Shown here piece by piece: positions 1 to 11,574 of a stretch of 64,000 bases of DNA. Under the pieces are notes generated by a model that had not been told where the DNA came from, searched no databases, and worked only from the letters and a program-made list of their open reading frames with translations. The translations under genes and the position numbers were made by a program. The first letter of the stretch is position 1; each line of letters opens with the position of its first letter. Source of the stretch: an uncultured Ectothiorhodospiraceae bacterium (GTDB taxonomy: Bacteria > Pseudomonadota > Gammaproteobacteria > UBA6429 > Thiohalophilaceae); contig CAMYOL010000014.1 of NCBI GenBank assembly GCA_947260005.1, positions 1 to 64,000 of the forward strand, read 5' to 3'.

Positions 1-232
1 GTCGAATGACATCACCGGCCTGATCTTTGGCTTCTTTCAAGATTTCAACGGCACGGTTCTTGGCCAACTCTTCTTCATGCTGACCTTTTTCCGCAGCAGC
101 CAAGCCATCCGCAATCTTTGCCTTACGGGTATGCAAGGCATTCATGATCGGTGGCCATACAAACTTCATGCAGAACCAAATAAAGAAAAAGAAGGTTATG
201 CTTTGTCCGATGAGCGTGTAATTAAAATTCAT
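1..232 (-). CDS. atpF: ATP synthase F0 subunit b, N-terminal part (cut by window edge)
   Basis: Subunit b forms the peripheral stalk that ties the membrane F0 sector to F1. The visible frame begins at an ATG at 232 and gives about 77 residues: [10 protein letters not shown], an aromatic-rich membrane segment with several Phe in a row, then the charged start of the cytoplasmic coiled coil ([17 protein letters not shown]). The rest lies beyond base 1. It follows atpE on the same strand in the usual atpI-B-E-F order. The identification rests on context plus the typical N-terminal anchor and KIADGL motif. Confidence 0.93.
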   Translation of the reverse strand, partial: MNFNYTLIGQSITFFFFIWFCMKFVWPPIMNALHTRKAKIADGLAAAEKGQHEEELAKNRAVEILKEAKDQAGDVIR

Positions 233-281
233 ACGCTTTTCCTAATCTGTCGTCTTTATCAAATAGCAGGCTTTGCTTATC

Positions 282-542
<261 letters not shown>

Positions 543-580
543 CTATTTCAAAATTCTAAAAAAAAAAATTAAAAATCTGT

Positions 581-1534
<954 letters not shown>

Positions 1535-1585
1535 CTATCTCAATAGCGAAGCCAGGGCCAATAAGCCACCGTTTTCGGTCTGAGC

Positions 1586-2017
1586 TTACTGCCCTGTCTT
1601 ACTTCCAGGTTTGGAGCGAGGAGCATAACCTCCGCTAAACACAAACCCTATATACGCGACAGTAAATCCGATCAGCACTGCCAGTGGTTCCAGCTTTAAG
1701 TAACCCATTCCGAGCGCTAATAACACCATAATGGCTGCATATTTAAGCAGGGCACCCTTAAAGACTTCAATCCCAACATTTCCCTGGTTGGTAAGCGGGT
1801 TGCCATCTGTAGCGTCACCTGCCGCCGCGATCTTTAGTAGTCGCCAAGCGTGTAATCCTGTCCCGATACTGGTTACTGCGCCACCGTAAACCAGAGCCAC
1901 TGCAAAACTGGGCGATTTCACCAGTAGTGCAACGATAGCAGCGATTCCTGTCAATGCTGCCTGAATTTGGAGTGTCTTGCGTAACGCTAAAGTTAGGCTA
2001 TCTCTGGCTTTCAACAT
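1586..2017 (-). CDS. atpI: ATP synthase assembly/accessory protein I
   Basis: AtpI is a small membrane protein thought to help c-ring assembly or ion supply. The 143 residues have four hydrophobic segments and the Gly/Ala-rich YGGAVTSIGTGLHAWRL stretch common in this family. It is the first gene of the atp operon and has a strong promoter about 50 bases upstream. The assignment uses position and hydropathy as much as sequence, because AtpI is poorly conserved. Confidence 0.85.
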   Translation of the reverse strand: MLKARDSLTLALRKTLQIQAALTGIAAIVALLVKSPSFAVALVYGGAVTSIGTGLHAWRLLKIAAAGDATDGNPLTNQGNVGIEVFKGALLKYAAIMVLLALGMGYLKLEPLAVLIGFTVAYIGFVFSGGYAPRSKPGSKTGQ

Positions 2018-2068
2018 GATGAAAAGTCTTATAAAGACGGCCTCAAACGCAAGCTATCAGGGCGGCGA

Positions 2069-2097
2069 AGTATATAAGTTCACACTGAATTGGTCAA
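2069..2097 (-). promoter_or_regulatory. Sigma70-type promoter of the atp operon
   Basis: Read on the minus strand, TTGACC (2097-2092) is separated by 17 bases from TATACT (2074-2069), five of six consensus bases in each box. Transcription would start near 2061, giving a leader of about 45 bases before atpI. Confidence 0.7.
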
Positions 2098-2184
2098 TTA
2101 GAGCAGGCAGATTTGCCGGTTATTTTTCGCTGTTTTCAGGGTGTTAACTAAGGCCTGGATTAAGGTCGAGAAAGATCCATTCAT

Positions 2185-4467
2185 TCAGTTAGATGCCGAG
2201 CTTTCTTCAGAACCATCCTCAGGCGCAGACATGCTTGCATCAAGATATTTTTGCAATATCCTAAGCAGCATGGCCTCGCTAAAAGGTTTGGACATATAAT
2301 CATCCATACCCGCCTCAAAACAGGCCCGATCATCTCCATTCAGCGCATTAGCCGTCAGTGCCACGATCGGGGTTGCTGCCAATTTAGCGCGTTTTTCATG
2401 ATTGCGTATCTGCCGGGTGGCCTCATAGCCATCCATCACCGGCATCTGGATGTCCATCAGGATCAAATCAAAATGAGTAATGGAGGATTCCATTACCGCC
2501 TTATAACCATTTTCAACCAGCACAACCTCAACACCATGCCGACGCAGCATCTCCTGGGCTAACATTTGGTTGACCGCATTATCCTCGACTAACAAAACGG
2601 TTCCCTGGAACAATCTCAGCTCTGGTGGACTTTCAACATCTGCACCGAGCTGTTGACCGTTCAATACATTTGCAAGCGTCTCGTATAATGTTGTGCGCTT
2701 AACCGGCTTGGTAATACTCGCATCGAAGTACTTGTCGATCTCCATAACGTCAGTGTGACTTGCAGAGCTAACCAGTACAGAATGTTTAATTGGATTCGTC
2801 GAATCCTCACTGATCAAGCGTGCCAATTCTACGCCATCGATCTCAGGCATCTGGTAATCAATTAATGCGAATGTAAACGGCCGCTTTTCGACATGACTCT
2901 GCTTTATCAACTCAAGTGCCATCACTGCACTGAATGCAACTTTCGATCGGATACCTATATGTTCCAGGTAATGTTCCAGAATCGTACAATTCGTTTTATT
3001 ATCGTCGACAATTAAGACATCAATCTCATCCAGCTCATACTCGAGTAGCTCTGGTCTTTTACTTGCAGGAAGATAAGGTATGGCAAAACTAAAAGTAGAA
3101 CCGACTCCTTTTTCACTTTCTACCTTTAACTGTCCATGCATTAACTCAACCAGTTTATTACTAATCGCCAAACCTAATCCGGTTCCGCCAAAACGGCGCG
3201 TTGTTGAGGTATCTTCCTGAGAAAATTTTTCGAATAAATTAACGATACTATCCTGATCGATGCCAATTCCTGTATCGCTTACTTTAAAGCAAATAGCCGG
3301 TTGATTGTTCATTTTCACCATGCAAACACGCAGCACCACTTCCCCCCGCCCAGTAAACTTAACCGCGTTGGAACATAAATTTGTTAATACCTGCGCCAGA
3401 CGTGTGCTATCACCCTTAACAAACGTAGCAACATCATTATCAATATAACTGCTTATCTCGATGTCCTTTTGCACTGCAATCCCTGCTAACATTTGTGCGA
3501 CGTCTTCAACCACCTGATGCAGATTGAAATCGCTGTGTTCCAGAATGAGCTTATTGGCTTCGATTTTAGAGAAATCTAAAATATCGTTAATAATCGATAA
3601 CAGTAAATCTGCCGATACTTTCCCTGCGGATAACCACTCCTGTTGTTGCCTGGTCAGGCGCGTATCCGATAACAATGTTAACATTCCATAAACACCATTT
3701 AACGGTGTTCTGATCTCATGGCTCATGTTGGCCAAAAATTCTGTTTTTGCCTGCGTTGCTGCATTGGCTTGTTCAAGTGCATCGTGTAAATCATCATAGG
3801 TTTCCGAAATATGGCTCACCATTTTATTAAAGGCCCGTGCCGTGTCAGCCAGCTCATCATTACCTTTAACCTCAATCTGGTGTTTGAAGTCACCTTTGCG
3901 AATGTAATCCGTCGCCTCCTGCACGCGCGATAATTGTCGGGTCAGATAGGTACCTAAAATAAAGGAGAAAAGCGCCGACAACACTAAACCTATACCGGCA
4001 ATAATGGGAGCTTTACGTAATACATCGGCATAACGTTGTTGAATTACCTCAGTCGATAATCCTATCTCAACTCGGCCGAATCGTTCACCCTCAACAATCA
4101 CCTCTGCTGCAGTATCAAAAATATCATCATGCACATCGGCTAATCGATTGTCCATCTGAAAGGGGAATGCAAGTACTGATTGATCTCCTGCTTGAGCCAA
4201 TAATTTATCGTCATTGTAAACACGTATGTATTTTGCTTTGGAATTCTCTATAAACTCTGTTGCAAAACTTTCGATGGTACCTATATCCATGACCAGTACG
4301 GGATCTTTTAATACCGCAGCAGAGGTTTCAACAAGGTTTTGTGCACGTAATTTTAAATCATTCTCAATTGATGCACTAAACCACTTTAATCCACTAGTGA
4401 TCAATATCGCAACAAGAATAATTTCTATTATTGCGACACCCAGAATTGTTTTTAAACGAAAAGACAT
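2185..4467 (-). CDS. Membrane hybrid sensor histidine kinase with two receiver domains
   Basis: A 760-residue BarA-like hybrid kinase. Order seen: membrane helix at about 8-28, a periplasmic segment of about 120 residues, second helix at about 152-172, HAMP linker, HisKA with the phosphorylated histidine in [12 protein letters not shown], HATPase_c ([21 protein letters not shown]), a first receiver (DVLIVDDN, acceptor in ALIDYQMP) and a second receiver (VLLVEDN, acceptor in [14 protein letters not shown] near the end). No C-terminal HPt domain is present, so a separate phosphotransfer protein is expected. It starts 19 bases after the PhnD-like gene, which suggests that binding protein may deliver its signal (inference). 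The ligand and regulon are unknown. Confidence 0.9.
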   Translation of the reverse strand: MSFRLKTILGVAIIEIILVAILITSGLKWFSASIENDLKLRAQNLVETSAAVLKDPVLVMDIGTIESFATEFIENSKAKYIRVYNDDKLLAQAGDQSVLAFPFQMDNRLADVHDDIFDTAAEVIVEGERFGRVEIGLSTEVIQQRYADVLRKAPIIAGIGLVLSALFSFILGTYLTRQLSRVQEATDYIRKGDFKHQIEVKGNDELADTARAFNKMVSHISETYDDLHDALEQANAATQAKTEFLANMSHEIRTPLNGVYGMLTLLSDTRLTRQQQEWLSAGKVSADLLLSIINDILDFSKIEANKLILEHSDFNLHQVVEDVAQMLAGIAVQKDIEISSYIDNDVATFVKGDSTRLAQVLTNLCSNAVKFTGRGEVVLRVCMVKMNNQPAICFKVSDTGIGIDQDSIVNLFEKFSQEDTSTTRRFGGTGLGLAISNKLVELMHGQLKVESEKGVGSTFSFAIPYLPASKRPELLEYELDEIDVLIVDDNKTNCTILEHYLEHIGIRSKVAFSAVMALELIKQSHVEKRPFTFALIDYQMPEIDGVELARLISEDSTNPIKHSVLVSSASHTDVMEIDKYFDASITKPVKRTTLYETLANVLNGQQLGADVESPPELRLFQGTVLLVEDNAVNQMLAQEMLRRHGVEVVLVENGYKAVMESSITHFDLILMDIQMPVMDGYEATRQIRNHEKRAKLAATPIVALTANALNGDDRACFEAGMDDYMSKPFSEAMLLRILQKYLDASMSAPEDGSEESSASN

Positions 4468-4486
4468 GTGATTGGATTAGTCTAAG

Positions 4487-5302
4487 CTATGGGCTCAAAT
4501 TTAAAGCACGGACATCATTCCAGTCTGAATCCACCGCTTTGGTCACCCCTTTGATTTTTATTTTTTTAAGGATGATCGTATTCTCTTCTTTATTTTCTAA
4601 TGCAATGAGCGCCTGCTGTACCTTGGTGACAATTTCAGTTGCAACGGCAGGGTGTGATGCGAAGGCATGAGGTGTATAACCTTCCGTTGTATGTAATATA
4701 TGTAATTTATCGTGAACACTTTTTTCGATCGCCCGAAACGTTCTTAATACTCCACCACCTGCAGGGTAGTTTCCTTGCGCGACATTTCGATAAACCGAAT
4801 CATGTGAATTTACATATTGTGGTGTGAAACGAATATTTTGATTCGCTAGAATTGCCTGCGGTAACATACTCGCTGCAAATGCCAACGAAGAAGGGAACGC
4901 AAGAGTTTTAGTATTAAGATCTGACAGCGATTTAATATCGCTATCTTTGCGAACAACGAAAATACCTTTGATTTTTTTGTCGCGCGCTTTAGCGAATGCC
5001 TGATAACCGGAACTGCGACTATATATGGTGTAATGATAAGGATTCATATAAGCAAAGTCATATCCGCCCTCTGATAATTGTTTTTCAAATGCAGGTATGT
5101 TTTTTGCGGTGGCAAAACGAATAGAATAACCGGTGGTACGTTCAAGATATTGGGTCAAGGGCAACCAACTCTGGGCTACTTTTCTAATTGTCTGCTGCGG
5201 TACGACACCGAATGTATATACCTTTTGTGTTGCGCCTACGTATAGCGGAGTAGCCAGCAAAGTCATTGCCAGCATCATTAGTAGTCTTGTGTGGAATCGC
5301 AT
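4487..5302 (-). CDS. PhnD-like periplasmic substrate-binding protein
   Basis: The 271-residue product has a signal peptide (about residues 1-24) followed by the PhnD/phosphonate-type binding fold: FGVVPQQTIRKVAQSWLPL at the start of the mature protein, then YDFAYMNPYHY and a later F-x-x-SLAF region. Such proteins bind phosphate, phosphite, phosphonates or other small anions. No permease or ATPase gene is nearby. The next gene on the strand is a membrane hybrid kinase 19 bases downstream, so this copy may be a sensory rather than a transport component. That role is inference; family membership is clear. Confidence 0.85.
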   Translation of the reverse strand: MRFHTRLLMMLAMTLLATPLYVGATQKVYTFGVVPQQTIRKVAQSWLPLTQYLERTTGYSIRFATAKNIPAFEKQLSEGGYDFAYMNPYHYTIYSRSSGYQAFAKARDKKIKGIFVVRKDSDIKSLSDLNTKTLAFPSSLAFAASMLPQAILANQNIRFTPQYVNSHDSVYRNVAQGNYPAGGGVLRTFRAIEKSVHDKLHILHTTEGYTPHAFASHPAVATEIVTKVQQALIALENKEENTIILKKIKIKGVTKAVDSDWNDVRALNLSP

Positions 5303-5328
5303 TTAACTAAACCAGAGAAAATATCGAC

Positions 5329-5350
5329 CTCATTAGTATCGACTAATGAG
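5329..5350 (-). terminator. Hairpin between parB and the PhnD-like gene
   Basis: CTCATTAGT (5329-5337) and ACTAATGAG (5342-5350) form a perfect 9-bp stem with a 4-base loop. On the minus strand only a weak T-rich run follows. It may end the parB transcript or lie in the leader of the PhnD-like gene. Confidence 0.4.
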
Positions 5351-5506
5351 CCGCCACGCTTTAGACAATCTATATATTTGGTATTCGTTAAGCCTGGTGC
5401 CAGACATTCTATCCGGATCAAAACTGAATTAAGAATCCAGCCCAAAACCCTGGTCTTAAATAATTATCATTATAAATAATAACTTAGCTTGATATGACGT
5501 GGAGTG

Positions 5507-6376
5507 CTATTTGATGTGATCTAGAATTCCATCCAGCTCATCAATGGAATTGTAAGAAATGACCAACTTGCCCTTACCACCTTTACCTGACTGGAACTGG
5601 ACCTTGGCGCCCAATTTTTCGGACAGGTCCTGCTCAAGGCGTTGTGTATCGGGATCAACAATTTTAGCTGTGGAAGACTTGACGGCATCAGGGGAGCCAA
5701 TCTTCTTAACCAGGCGCTCCGTTTCCCGTACAGACAGGCCTTTGTGCTCAACTTCTTGAGCGGCTTTAAACTGAGCCCCACCACGCAAACCCAGTAAGGC
5801 GCGGGCATGACCCATCTCTAATTTGCCTTGCTCAAGCATGGCTTTTACTCCGGCTTCAAGATTGAGCAGACGCAACATATTGCTGACAGCGGCCCGCGAA
5901 CGACCTACCGCCTCGGCTGTTTGTTCGTGGGTTAATCCAAACTCATCAATCAAGCGGTTAAGCGCGACGGCCTCTTCAATTGGGTTTAATGCCTGGCGTT
6001 GAATATTCTCAATCAAGGCCATGGCCATGGCGGCTTGATCATCTACCTCACGAATAACCGTTGGTACTTCGTGCAAACCTGCTAGCTGGGCAGCACGCCA
6101 ACGGCGCTCACCGGCAATCAGTTCAAAACGGCCTGGCTTGCCAAGATTAGGGCGCACGACAACGGGTTGGATCACGCCCTGAGCACGAATCGAATCAGCG
6201 AGTTCCTGTAAGGCATCTTCATTAAAATCTGCGCGTGGCTGGTAGGGGCTGCGATCGATTAAATCAACCGCGATCTCACGCAAACCCGCATCGGCATGAG
6301 TACCCACAGGGGCATCGTCAACCGAGCTGCTGCCTAATAAGGCATCGAGACCTCTTCCTAATCCACGTTTCTTCAT
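5507..6376 (-). CDS. parB: Chromosome-partitioning protein ParB
   Basis: ParB binds parS sites and works with ParA in origin segregation. The start is placed at MKKRGLGRGLDALLG, the conserved ParB N-terminus; a longer frame from 6412 adds 12 unrelated residues. Length 289 is normal. Visible are the CTPase/nuclease-like domain with RSPYQPR and the GERRWRA box, the helix-turn-helix (LTHEQTAEAVGRSRAAVSNMLRLL), and a C-terminal dimerisation region. Unusually, a decayed kinase gene separates it from parA. I found no perfect parS sequence in the window. Confidence 0.96.
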   Translation of the reverse strand: MKKRGLGRGLDALLGSSSVDDAPVGTHADAGLREIAVDLIDRSPYQPRADFNEDALQELADSIRAQGVIQPVVVRPNLGKPGRFELIAGERRWRAAQLAGLHEVPTVIREVDDQAAMAMALIENIQRQALNPIEEAVALNRLIDEFGLTHEQTAEAVGRSRAAVSNMLRLLNLEAGVKAMLEQGKLEMGHARALLGLRGGAQFKAAQEVEHKGLSVRETERLVKKIGSPDAVKSSTAKIVDPDTQRLEQDLSEKLGAKVQFQSGKGGKGKLVISYNSIDELDGILDHIK

Positions 6377-6464
6377 AGTTGCTAGCTTAAAACAACCAGA
6401 CCATAAATGCATGCGCTTTAGTGAACGCTGGCTTGTCCTTCACTCAACCAACCGGCTTCGATTC

Positions 6465-7106
6465 TTATCCAGATGTTTTATGTGTCCGAGGCACTACCCA
6501 GCGAGCCAACATGGCTTCCATCTCCTCCATGCTAACTGGTTTTGACAAATAGTCATCCATACCCGCAGCCTTAAAACGTTCCATCACCCTTCATCTTTAG
6601 TGTTGTCCGCGATATCAGCACGTTCTTTGGAAACGACTAACTCCTGCATTATCCGTTTTTGTTCTCGTACCTGATTGATGTCTCCATATAAGCGTGTGAT
6701 GGTTGAAATCATCGGCTGCAAAAACTCAAGCAATTCGTAATCATATCCCTTGCGACGATTTGCAACGCCTACAATGCCCAGTAATTTTTTTGCCAAGCAG
6801 CAAGGGCATGCCAAGAAAAGTATTTATAGCAAGATGCGCCTCTGGCAAATCCCCTCGACGATCTTCATGTTGCGGCCCGTAGGCAATCACCACTTGCTTT
6901 TCTTTAACGACAGAACCAAACAAGTTATTTAAATTATGAAATTCAAATTCAGTTGTTTCAACTTTATCGTATAAAGCCTGAGTCTCTTCGCTCCATGCAA
7001 TGTTGGTAATCGCGTTAACTTTAATAAAAGGAATATTTTGTTCTTTATATTTGACTTCGCCAAAGAATTTCGAGTATCCCAGACATAGGATATCGGCTTG
7101 GAACAA
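6465..7106 (-). pseudogene. Relic of a GAF-receiver sensor kinase between parA and parB
   Basis: Three pieces of one signalling protein remain. Bases 7106-6741 encode the first part of a GAF domain (NAITNIAWSEETQALYDK, FGSVVKEKQVVIAYGPQHE, NTFLGMPLLLGKK). A frame change near 6800 moves the rest (LLGIVGVANRRKGYDYELLEFLQP, then a helical linker) into the frame ending at 6584. There the text jumps to the last 39 residues of a receiver domain ([19 protein letters not shown]) ending at 6465. The histidine kinase core and most of the receiver are absent, so a large internal deletion is inferred. The first frame opens right after a stop codon with a TTG and no ribosome-binding site. Confidence 0.85.
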
Positions 7107-7120
7107 TTATGATTAGGTGA

Positions 7121-7912
7121 TTAGTTAACCTTGCTAAGCAGAGTCGCGCCTTCGTGCTTACGCAAAATCTCACCGGCGAGAGCCAGATAGGCGCGTGCTC
7201 CACGGGAAGTTTTGTCATATTGAATAACGGGGGTGCCATGGCTTGGCGCTTCGGCCAAACGAACATTACGTGGAATAACCGTCCGATAAACCTTTTTTGG
7301 GAAATGCACTAATAATTGGCCGGACACATCGTTAGCCAGATTATTTCGTGGATCAAACATCGTTCGCAACAGGCCTTCCACATTAAGCTCTGGGTTAACA
7401 GAGGCTTGAATTTTATTAATCGTTTCAAGCAAGGCCGTCAGACCTTCCAGGGCATAATATTCACACTGCATTGGAATCATCACAGACTGTGCAGCAACCA
7501 GTGCATTTAAGGTCAACATGTTGAGTGAGGGTGGGCAGTCAATCAGGATATAATGGTACTTATCCTCAACGGTTAAAAGCGCCTCGCGTAAACGCGCCTC
7601 CCGATGTTGAAACTCAATCAGCGACACTTCCGCAGCGGTTAAATCGCCATTTGCTGGCAAGATATCAAACTCCGCCTGTTCGGAGCGAACAATGGCATCC
7701 TGGATGGAACATTCATTCAGTAACACGTCACATGAGGTCAGGCTGAGCTGACTTTTATTGATGCCCGAACCCATGGTGGCATTGCCCTGCGGATCCATAT
7801 CAACCAGCAACACCTTGCGCTTGGTCGCGGCCAATGATGCGGCAAGATTGATACACGTGGTGGTTTTACCCACACCGCCTTTCTGATTTGCAATGGCAAT
7901 TATCTTGCCCAT
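7121..7912 (-). CDS. parA: Chromosome-partitioning ATPase ParA (Soj)
   Basis: Deviant Walker-A ATPase that positions ParB-bound origins. The start is set at MGKIIAIANQKGGVGKTTT because an AGGG lies 8 bases upstream. A GTG at 7921 overlaps the rsmG stop and would add three residues. The Walker A box KGGVGKTT, the DMDPQGNA motif and the LIDCPPSL Walker B-like motif are intact. Length is about 263 residues. It follows rsmG without a gap; the usual parB neighbour is displaced by the relic just downstream. Confidence 0.96.
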   Translation of the reverse strand: MGKIIAIANQKGGVGKTTTCINLAASLAATKRKVLLVDMDPQGNATMGSGINKSQLSLTSCDVLLNECSIQDAIVRSEQAEFDILPANGDLTAAEVSLIEFQHREARLREALLTVEDKYHYILIDCPPSLNMLTLNALVAAQSVMIPMQCEYYALEGLTALLETINKIQASVNPELNVEGLLRTMFDPRNNLANDVSGQLLVHFPKKVYRTVIPRNVRLAEAPSHGTPVIQYDKTSRGARAYLALAGEILRKHEGATLLSKVN

Positions 7913-7917
7913 TTTCC

Positions 7918-8553
7918 TCACCCTGTCGCTTGTGTTCTTGAAATATCCAATAAATAACGTTGGCCAGCAACGTCGGGTAGATTAACCGTAATGGTCTTGT
8001 TGATGACCACTGGCATGCTGACCTTTTCTAATTCTGATTTCAGTCTGGCCCCTTTCCAGGCTAACCAGCGGCCCTGTTCAGCAAGCAGATGTTGGGTACT
8101 ATTTAAAAAGACATCCAGCTCGGCATAGGCCCTGGAGACGATCAAAGCATAACCAGAGGCTGCTGTGAAGTCTTCTATTCGCGACTGTATCACATCCAGG
8201 TTAGTCATCTTCAGGTCAATCGCTACTTGCTTGATAAACCTGGTTTTTTTCCCATTACTGTCGATTAGTGTGAAATCCAGATCTGGTCGAGAAATCGCCA
8301 AAGGGATACCGGGTAAACCCGCACCACTGCCCACATCTAAAATAGGGCCATAATCAATATAAGGGAGGGCGACGAGTGCATCCAAAACCAACTCAGTTAC
8401 CCAGCATGAATCAGGAATCGCCGTTAAATTATAGGCCTGGTTCCATTTGGCTAATAATGACAGATAGTCAATGAGAGTCGCTTGTTGGGAATCACTAATA
8501 TCAATCTTTAGGTCAGAGCAGGCTTGCCCCAGCTGAATTGCCAATTCCTTCAT
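7918..8553 (-). CDS. rsmG: 16S rRNA (guanine-N7) methyltransferase RsmG
   Basis: RsmG (GidB) methylates G527 of 16S rRNA using S-adenosylmethionine. The SAM-binding motif ILDVGSGAGLPGIPLAI, the LIDSNGKKTRFI strand and the IVSRAYAEL motif are present. I start it at the ATG at 8553; a TTG three codons upstream (8562) is possible, and neither has a clear ribosome-binding site. Length about 211 is normal. The stop overlaps the alternative parA start. Confidence 0.95.
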   Translation of the reverse strand: MKELAIQLGQACSDLKIDISDSQQATLIDYLSLLAKWNQAYNLTAIPDSCWVTELVLDALVALPYIDYGPILDVGSGAGLPGIPLAISRPDLDFTLIDSNGKKTRFIKQVAIDLKMTNLDVIQSRIEDFTAASGYALIVSRAYAELDVFLNSTQHLLAEQGRWLAWKGARLKSELEKVSMPVVINKTITVNLPDVAGQRYLLDISRTQATG

Positions 8554-8589
8554 CGAACTCAACTGGTCACATTAGCCTGCCTGCAAATC

Positions 8590-9045
8590 TTACTTACCTA
8601 CCGCCTTGCTAGTAAGTTTATCCAGTGCACCAGTCATTTTGGCAAAGACTTTGTCTTTATCAGTAATACCATGACGTTTTTTCAAATAAGCAGGGTCGTT
8701 ATAAGCCAACCAAACCTGGCCTTTATCATCTTTATAAGCCAACGCTTTCATTGGTAAATCGATACCAATTTCCTGATTGCTTAACATTAGCGGTGAACCC
8801 ATTTTTGGATTTCCAAAAATTAAAATTTGCGTATCGCGCATCGGCATGCCGACCCCTTTCGCTTTTTCACTGTGTTTCCAGCGCAATGCAACGGTAATTC
8901 CTTTTTTGGTCAAAACATTCTCAAGGCGATCCAGGGTCGCTGTTACAGAATGCATACTTTTCTTTTTTATAATGCCGTTATCAGCCGCCATTACCGAGCT
9001 TGCAAATAAAGCACAAACCAAAATAAATAGAGATCTCTTCAACAT
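8590..9045 (-). CDS. Exported DUF302 family protein
   Basis: The 151 residues begin with a signal peptide (RSLFILVCALFASSVMAAD). The mature part matches the DUF302 pattern: TLDRLENVLTKKGITVALRW, then the GMPMRDTQILIFGNPK strand, MLSNQEIGIDLPMKALAY and WLAYNDPAYLKKRHGI. DUF302 proteins are small folds of unproven function, often exported. The gene interrupts the common mnmG-rsmG pair. The 258 bases before it, up to mnmG, contain no other gene. Confidence 0.85.
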   Translation of the reverse strand: MLKRSLFILVCALFASSVMAADNGIIKKKSMHSVTATLDRLENVLTKKGITVALRWKHSEKAKGVGMPMRDTQILIFGNPKMGSPLMLSNQEIGIDLPMKALAYKDDKGQVWLAYNDPAYLKKRHGITDKDKVFAKMTGALDKLTSKAVGK

Positions 9046-9303
9046 GATTAGGGTTCCTCTTGATTCCGTCTAAGTCTGGGTTAACCCAGATATTTTTATA
9101 ATCGAATTAGTTTATTGTGTACTACTTAACATAAAGACAGGCTAGTTTAACAAAAATACAGTCACTCACTATACGTTATGACTATAAATTGAGTTGCCAG
9201 TTCAATTTCACTTTTAATTCCTGACTGAATTACTGGTTCAATTTTTCTCTCATTCGTTCACTAGTATAGTTCAGGCGTGATATATGATATTACAAATTGT
9301 TTA

Positions 9304-11199
9304 TCAGGCGGATTGGCGACTATTGGTAGCCTTACGCTTCTTTAAATAGACCAGCAAAATAGAGATTGCCGCGGGTGTCACACCCTGGATACGAGCGGCT
9401 TGTCCAATCGTTTCTGGTTGGATTCGTGTCAGTTTTTCAGCTACCTCAGCAGATAATCCTTTTACCTGATCATATTGCAACTCTGCTGGTAAAGCCGTTT
9501 GTTCATTACGTTGTTGTTTCGCGATCTCATCGTGTTGACGATCGATGTAGCCAGAGTACTTGGCTTGAATCTCAAGCTGCTCGACAATAGTGTCATCCGT
9601 TTGTAAATCTGCAATCCCCGCTAATGCCATAACATCAGCATAACGAAGACCGGGGCGGCGCAATAACTCTGATAGTCGTGCTTCTTTAGACAACGGTTTT
9701 TCTAATACCTGACTTTCTATTTCAGCATCGACCTTACCAGGATGCACGAAGGTTTCCTGCAAACGTTGTTGCTCTTTAGCAAGTATCTCTTGTTTTTCAT
9801 TAAAAGCCTGCCAACGGAGCCCATCAACCAGACCAATATTTTTCGCCTGTTCGGTTAAACGCAGATCAGCATTATCCTCCCGTAATAACAAGCGATATTC
9901 TGCACGTGAAGTAAACATACGATAAGGTTCATTTGTACCACGCGTAATCAGATCGTCAATTAATACTCCGATATAAGCTTCATCCCGTCGTGGCGTCCAG
10001 GCATCCTTTTCCTGTACATAACGTGCCGCATTCATACCCGCAACCAAACCCTGCGCGGCCGCTTCTTCGTAGCCGGTTGTACCATTAATTTGGCCGGCGA
10101 AAAATAAACCTGAAATATATTTGGTTTCTAATGATGCCTTTAAATCACGCGGATCAAAATAATCATATTCAATGGCATATCCCGGACGGGTAATATGAGC
10201 ATTTTCAAAACCTTTTATAGAACGCACAAAATCATATTGCACATCAAATGGAAGACTGGTTGATATTCCATTTGGATAAATTTCTGTGGTCGTTAATCCT
10301 TCCGGTTCGATAAAGATCTGATGCGCATCACGCTCAGCAAAGCGTATCACTTTGTCTTCAATTGAAGGGCAATAACGTGGACCAACTCCCTCAATCACAC
10401 CACTGTACATGGGGGATCGGTGCAGGCCATTTCGAATCACATCATGGGTCTTTTCAGATGTATAGGTGATATGACAGGCCACCTGTCGAGGATGATCCGC
10501 AGTGGAACCCATGAATGAAAATACTGGCGTCGGAGTATCGCCTGGCTGCGCTTGCAGCTGCGAATAGTCGATGGTCTTTCCATCGATGCGCGGTGGAGTG
10601 CCGGTTTTTAGACGCTCAACAGTAAAAGGTAATTCACGTAGCCGTTTCGACAGCGCATTTGCCGGTGGATCACCTGCACGACCGCCTTGATAGTTGGCCT
10701 CACCAATATGAATCAAGCCACCAAGAAAAGTACCCACTGTGAGTACGACCGTAGGCGCCTGAAACTTCAACCCCATCTGAGTTATTACACCAGTAACTTG
10801 ATCACCCTGAACCACCAGGTCATCGACTGCCTGTTGGAACAAAGTCAGGTTAGCGGTATTTTCCAGCACCTGCCGAACCGCATTCTTATATAAGACACGG
10901 TCTGCCTGTGCCCGAGTTGCCCTTACTGCGGGGCCTTTGCTGGCATTTAAGACACGAAACTGGATACCAGCCGCATCAATCGCCTTCGCCATTAACCCGG
11001 CCATCGCGTCCACTTCTTTCACTAAATGGCCTTTACCAATACCACCAATAGCCGGGTTACAGCTCATTTGTCCCAGGGTTTCGATGTTATGGGTGAGTAA
11101 TAGCGTTTTACTACCCATCCGCGCAGCCGCCAGCGCCGCCTCAGTACCTGCGTGGCCGCCACCGACTACAATCACATCGAAGTTGTCTTGATATTGCAT
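9304..11199 (-). CDS. mnmG: tRNA uridine 5-carboxymethylaminomethyl modification enzyme MnmG
   Basis: With MnmE, this FAD protein makes the cmnm5 modification at U34 of some tRNAs. The 631-residue protein has the N-terminal FAD motif [19 protein letters not shown], the [22 protein letters not shown] signature, the GTFLGG and GRAGDPPA motifs, [18 protein letters not shown], and the C-terminal helical MnmE/tRNA-binding region ([12 protein letters not shown]). It is full length and heads the minus-strand cluster. The tRNA target set is known from the family, not from this sequence. Confidence 0.98.
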   Translation of the reverse strand: MQYQDNFDVIVVGGGHAGTEAALAAARMGSKTLLLTHNIETLGQMSCNPAIGGIGKGHLVKEVDAMAGLMAKAIDAAGIQFRVLNASKGPAVRATRAQADRVLYKNAVRQVLENTANLTLFQQAVDDLVVQGDQVTGVITQMGLKFQAPTVVLTVGTFLGGLIHIGEANYQGGRAGDPPANALSKRLRELPFTVERLKTGTPPRIDGKTIDYSQLQAQPGDTPTPVFSFMGSTADHPRQVACHITYTSEKTHDVIRNGLHRSPMYSGVIEGVGPRYCPSIEDKVIRFAERDAHQIFIEPEGLTTTEIYPNGISTSLPFDVQYDFVRSIKGFENAHITRPGYAIEYDYFDPRDLKASLETKYISGLFFAGQINGTTGYEEAAAQGLVAGMNAARYVQEKDAWTPRRDEAYIGVLIDDLITRGTNEPYRMFTSRAEYRLLLREDNADLRLTEQAKNIGLVDGLRWQAFNEKQEILAKEQQRLQETFVHPGKVDAEIESQVLEKPLSKEARLSELLRRPGLRYADVMALAGIADLQTDDTIVEQLEIQAKYSGYIDRQHDEIAKQQRNEQTALPAELQYDQVKGLSAEVAEKLTRIQPETIGQAARIQGVTPAAISILLVYLKKRKATNSRQSA

Positions 11200-11450
11200 G
11201 AATTAACAATAGCTTAAGAAATTGAAAGCGCGCTATTGTACGCGTTAGTCTATTTTATAGCCAATGCGATTTAAATAGTTCGACCACTTTATCGCCACAT
11301 GTGCGGCAGCCATTCATACGAATAACGACTTAAACATAACCATTCTGTGAAATTACAATATTATTAAGGGTTTTTTAAGATTCACTCGATATACTTCCTT
11401 CTGCTATAGAGATCAACCATTATGGTATTAGGTTAAACTGATTTTCCCAT

Positions 11451-11477
11451 AATAAACCACTAGTTATGTGGTTTATT
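11451..11477. other. Perfect 10-bp hairpin in the spacer upstream of mnmG
   Basis: AATAAACCAC (11451-11460) and GTGGTTTATT (11468-11477) pair perfectly around the 7-base loop TAGTTAT. It may be a weak terminator or an operator; nothing else identifies it. Confidence 0.4.
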
Positions 11478-11574
11478 TCATCAGTAATCTCAATTAGTTA
11501 GCGTAACTGTTGACAATTTGTAACCAAAATTTCATGGAGCTTTTTTTGAATGTCCACTACTCTCTGTAGTAAAA

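Noticed and set aside
9046-9303. Extra gene or RNA between DUF302 and mnmG
   Set aside because: Only short repeats of CAATTT-like text and no open frame or stable fold were seen.
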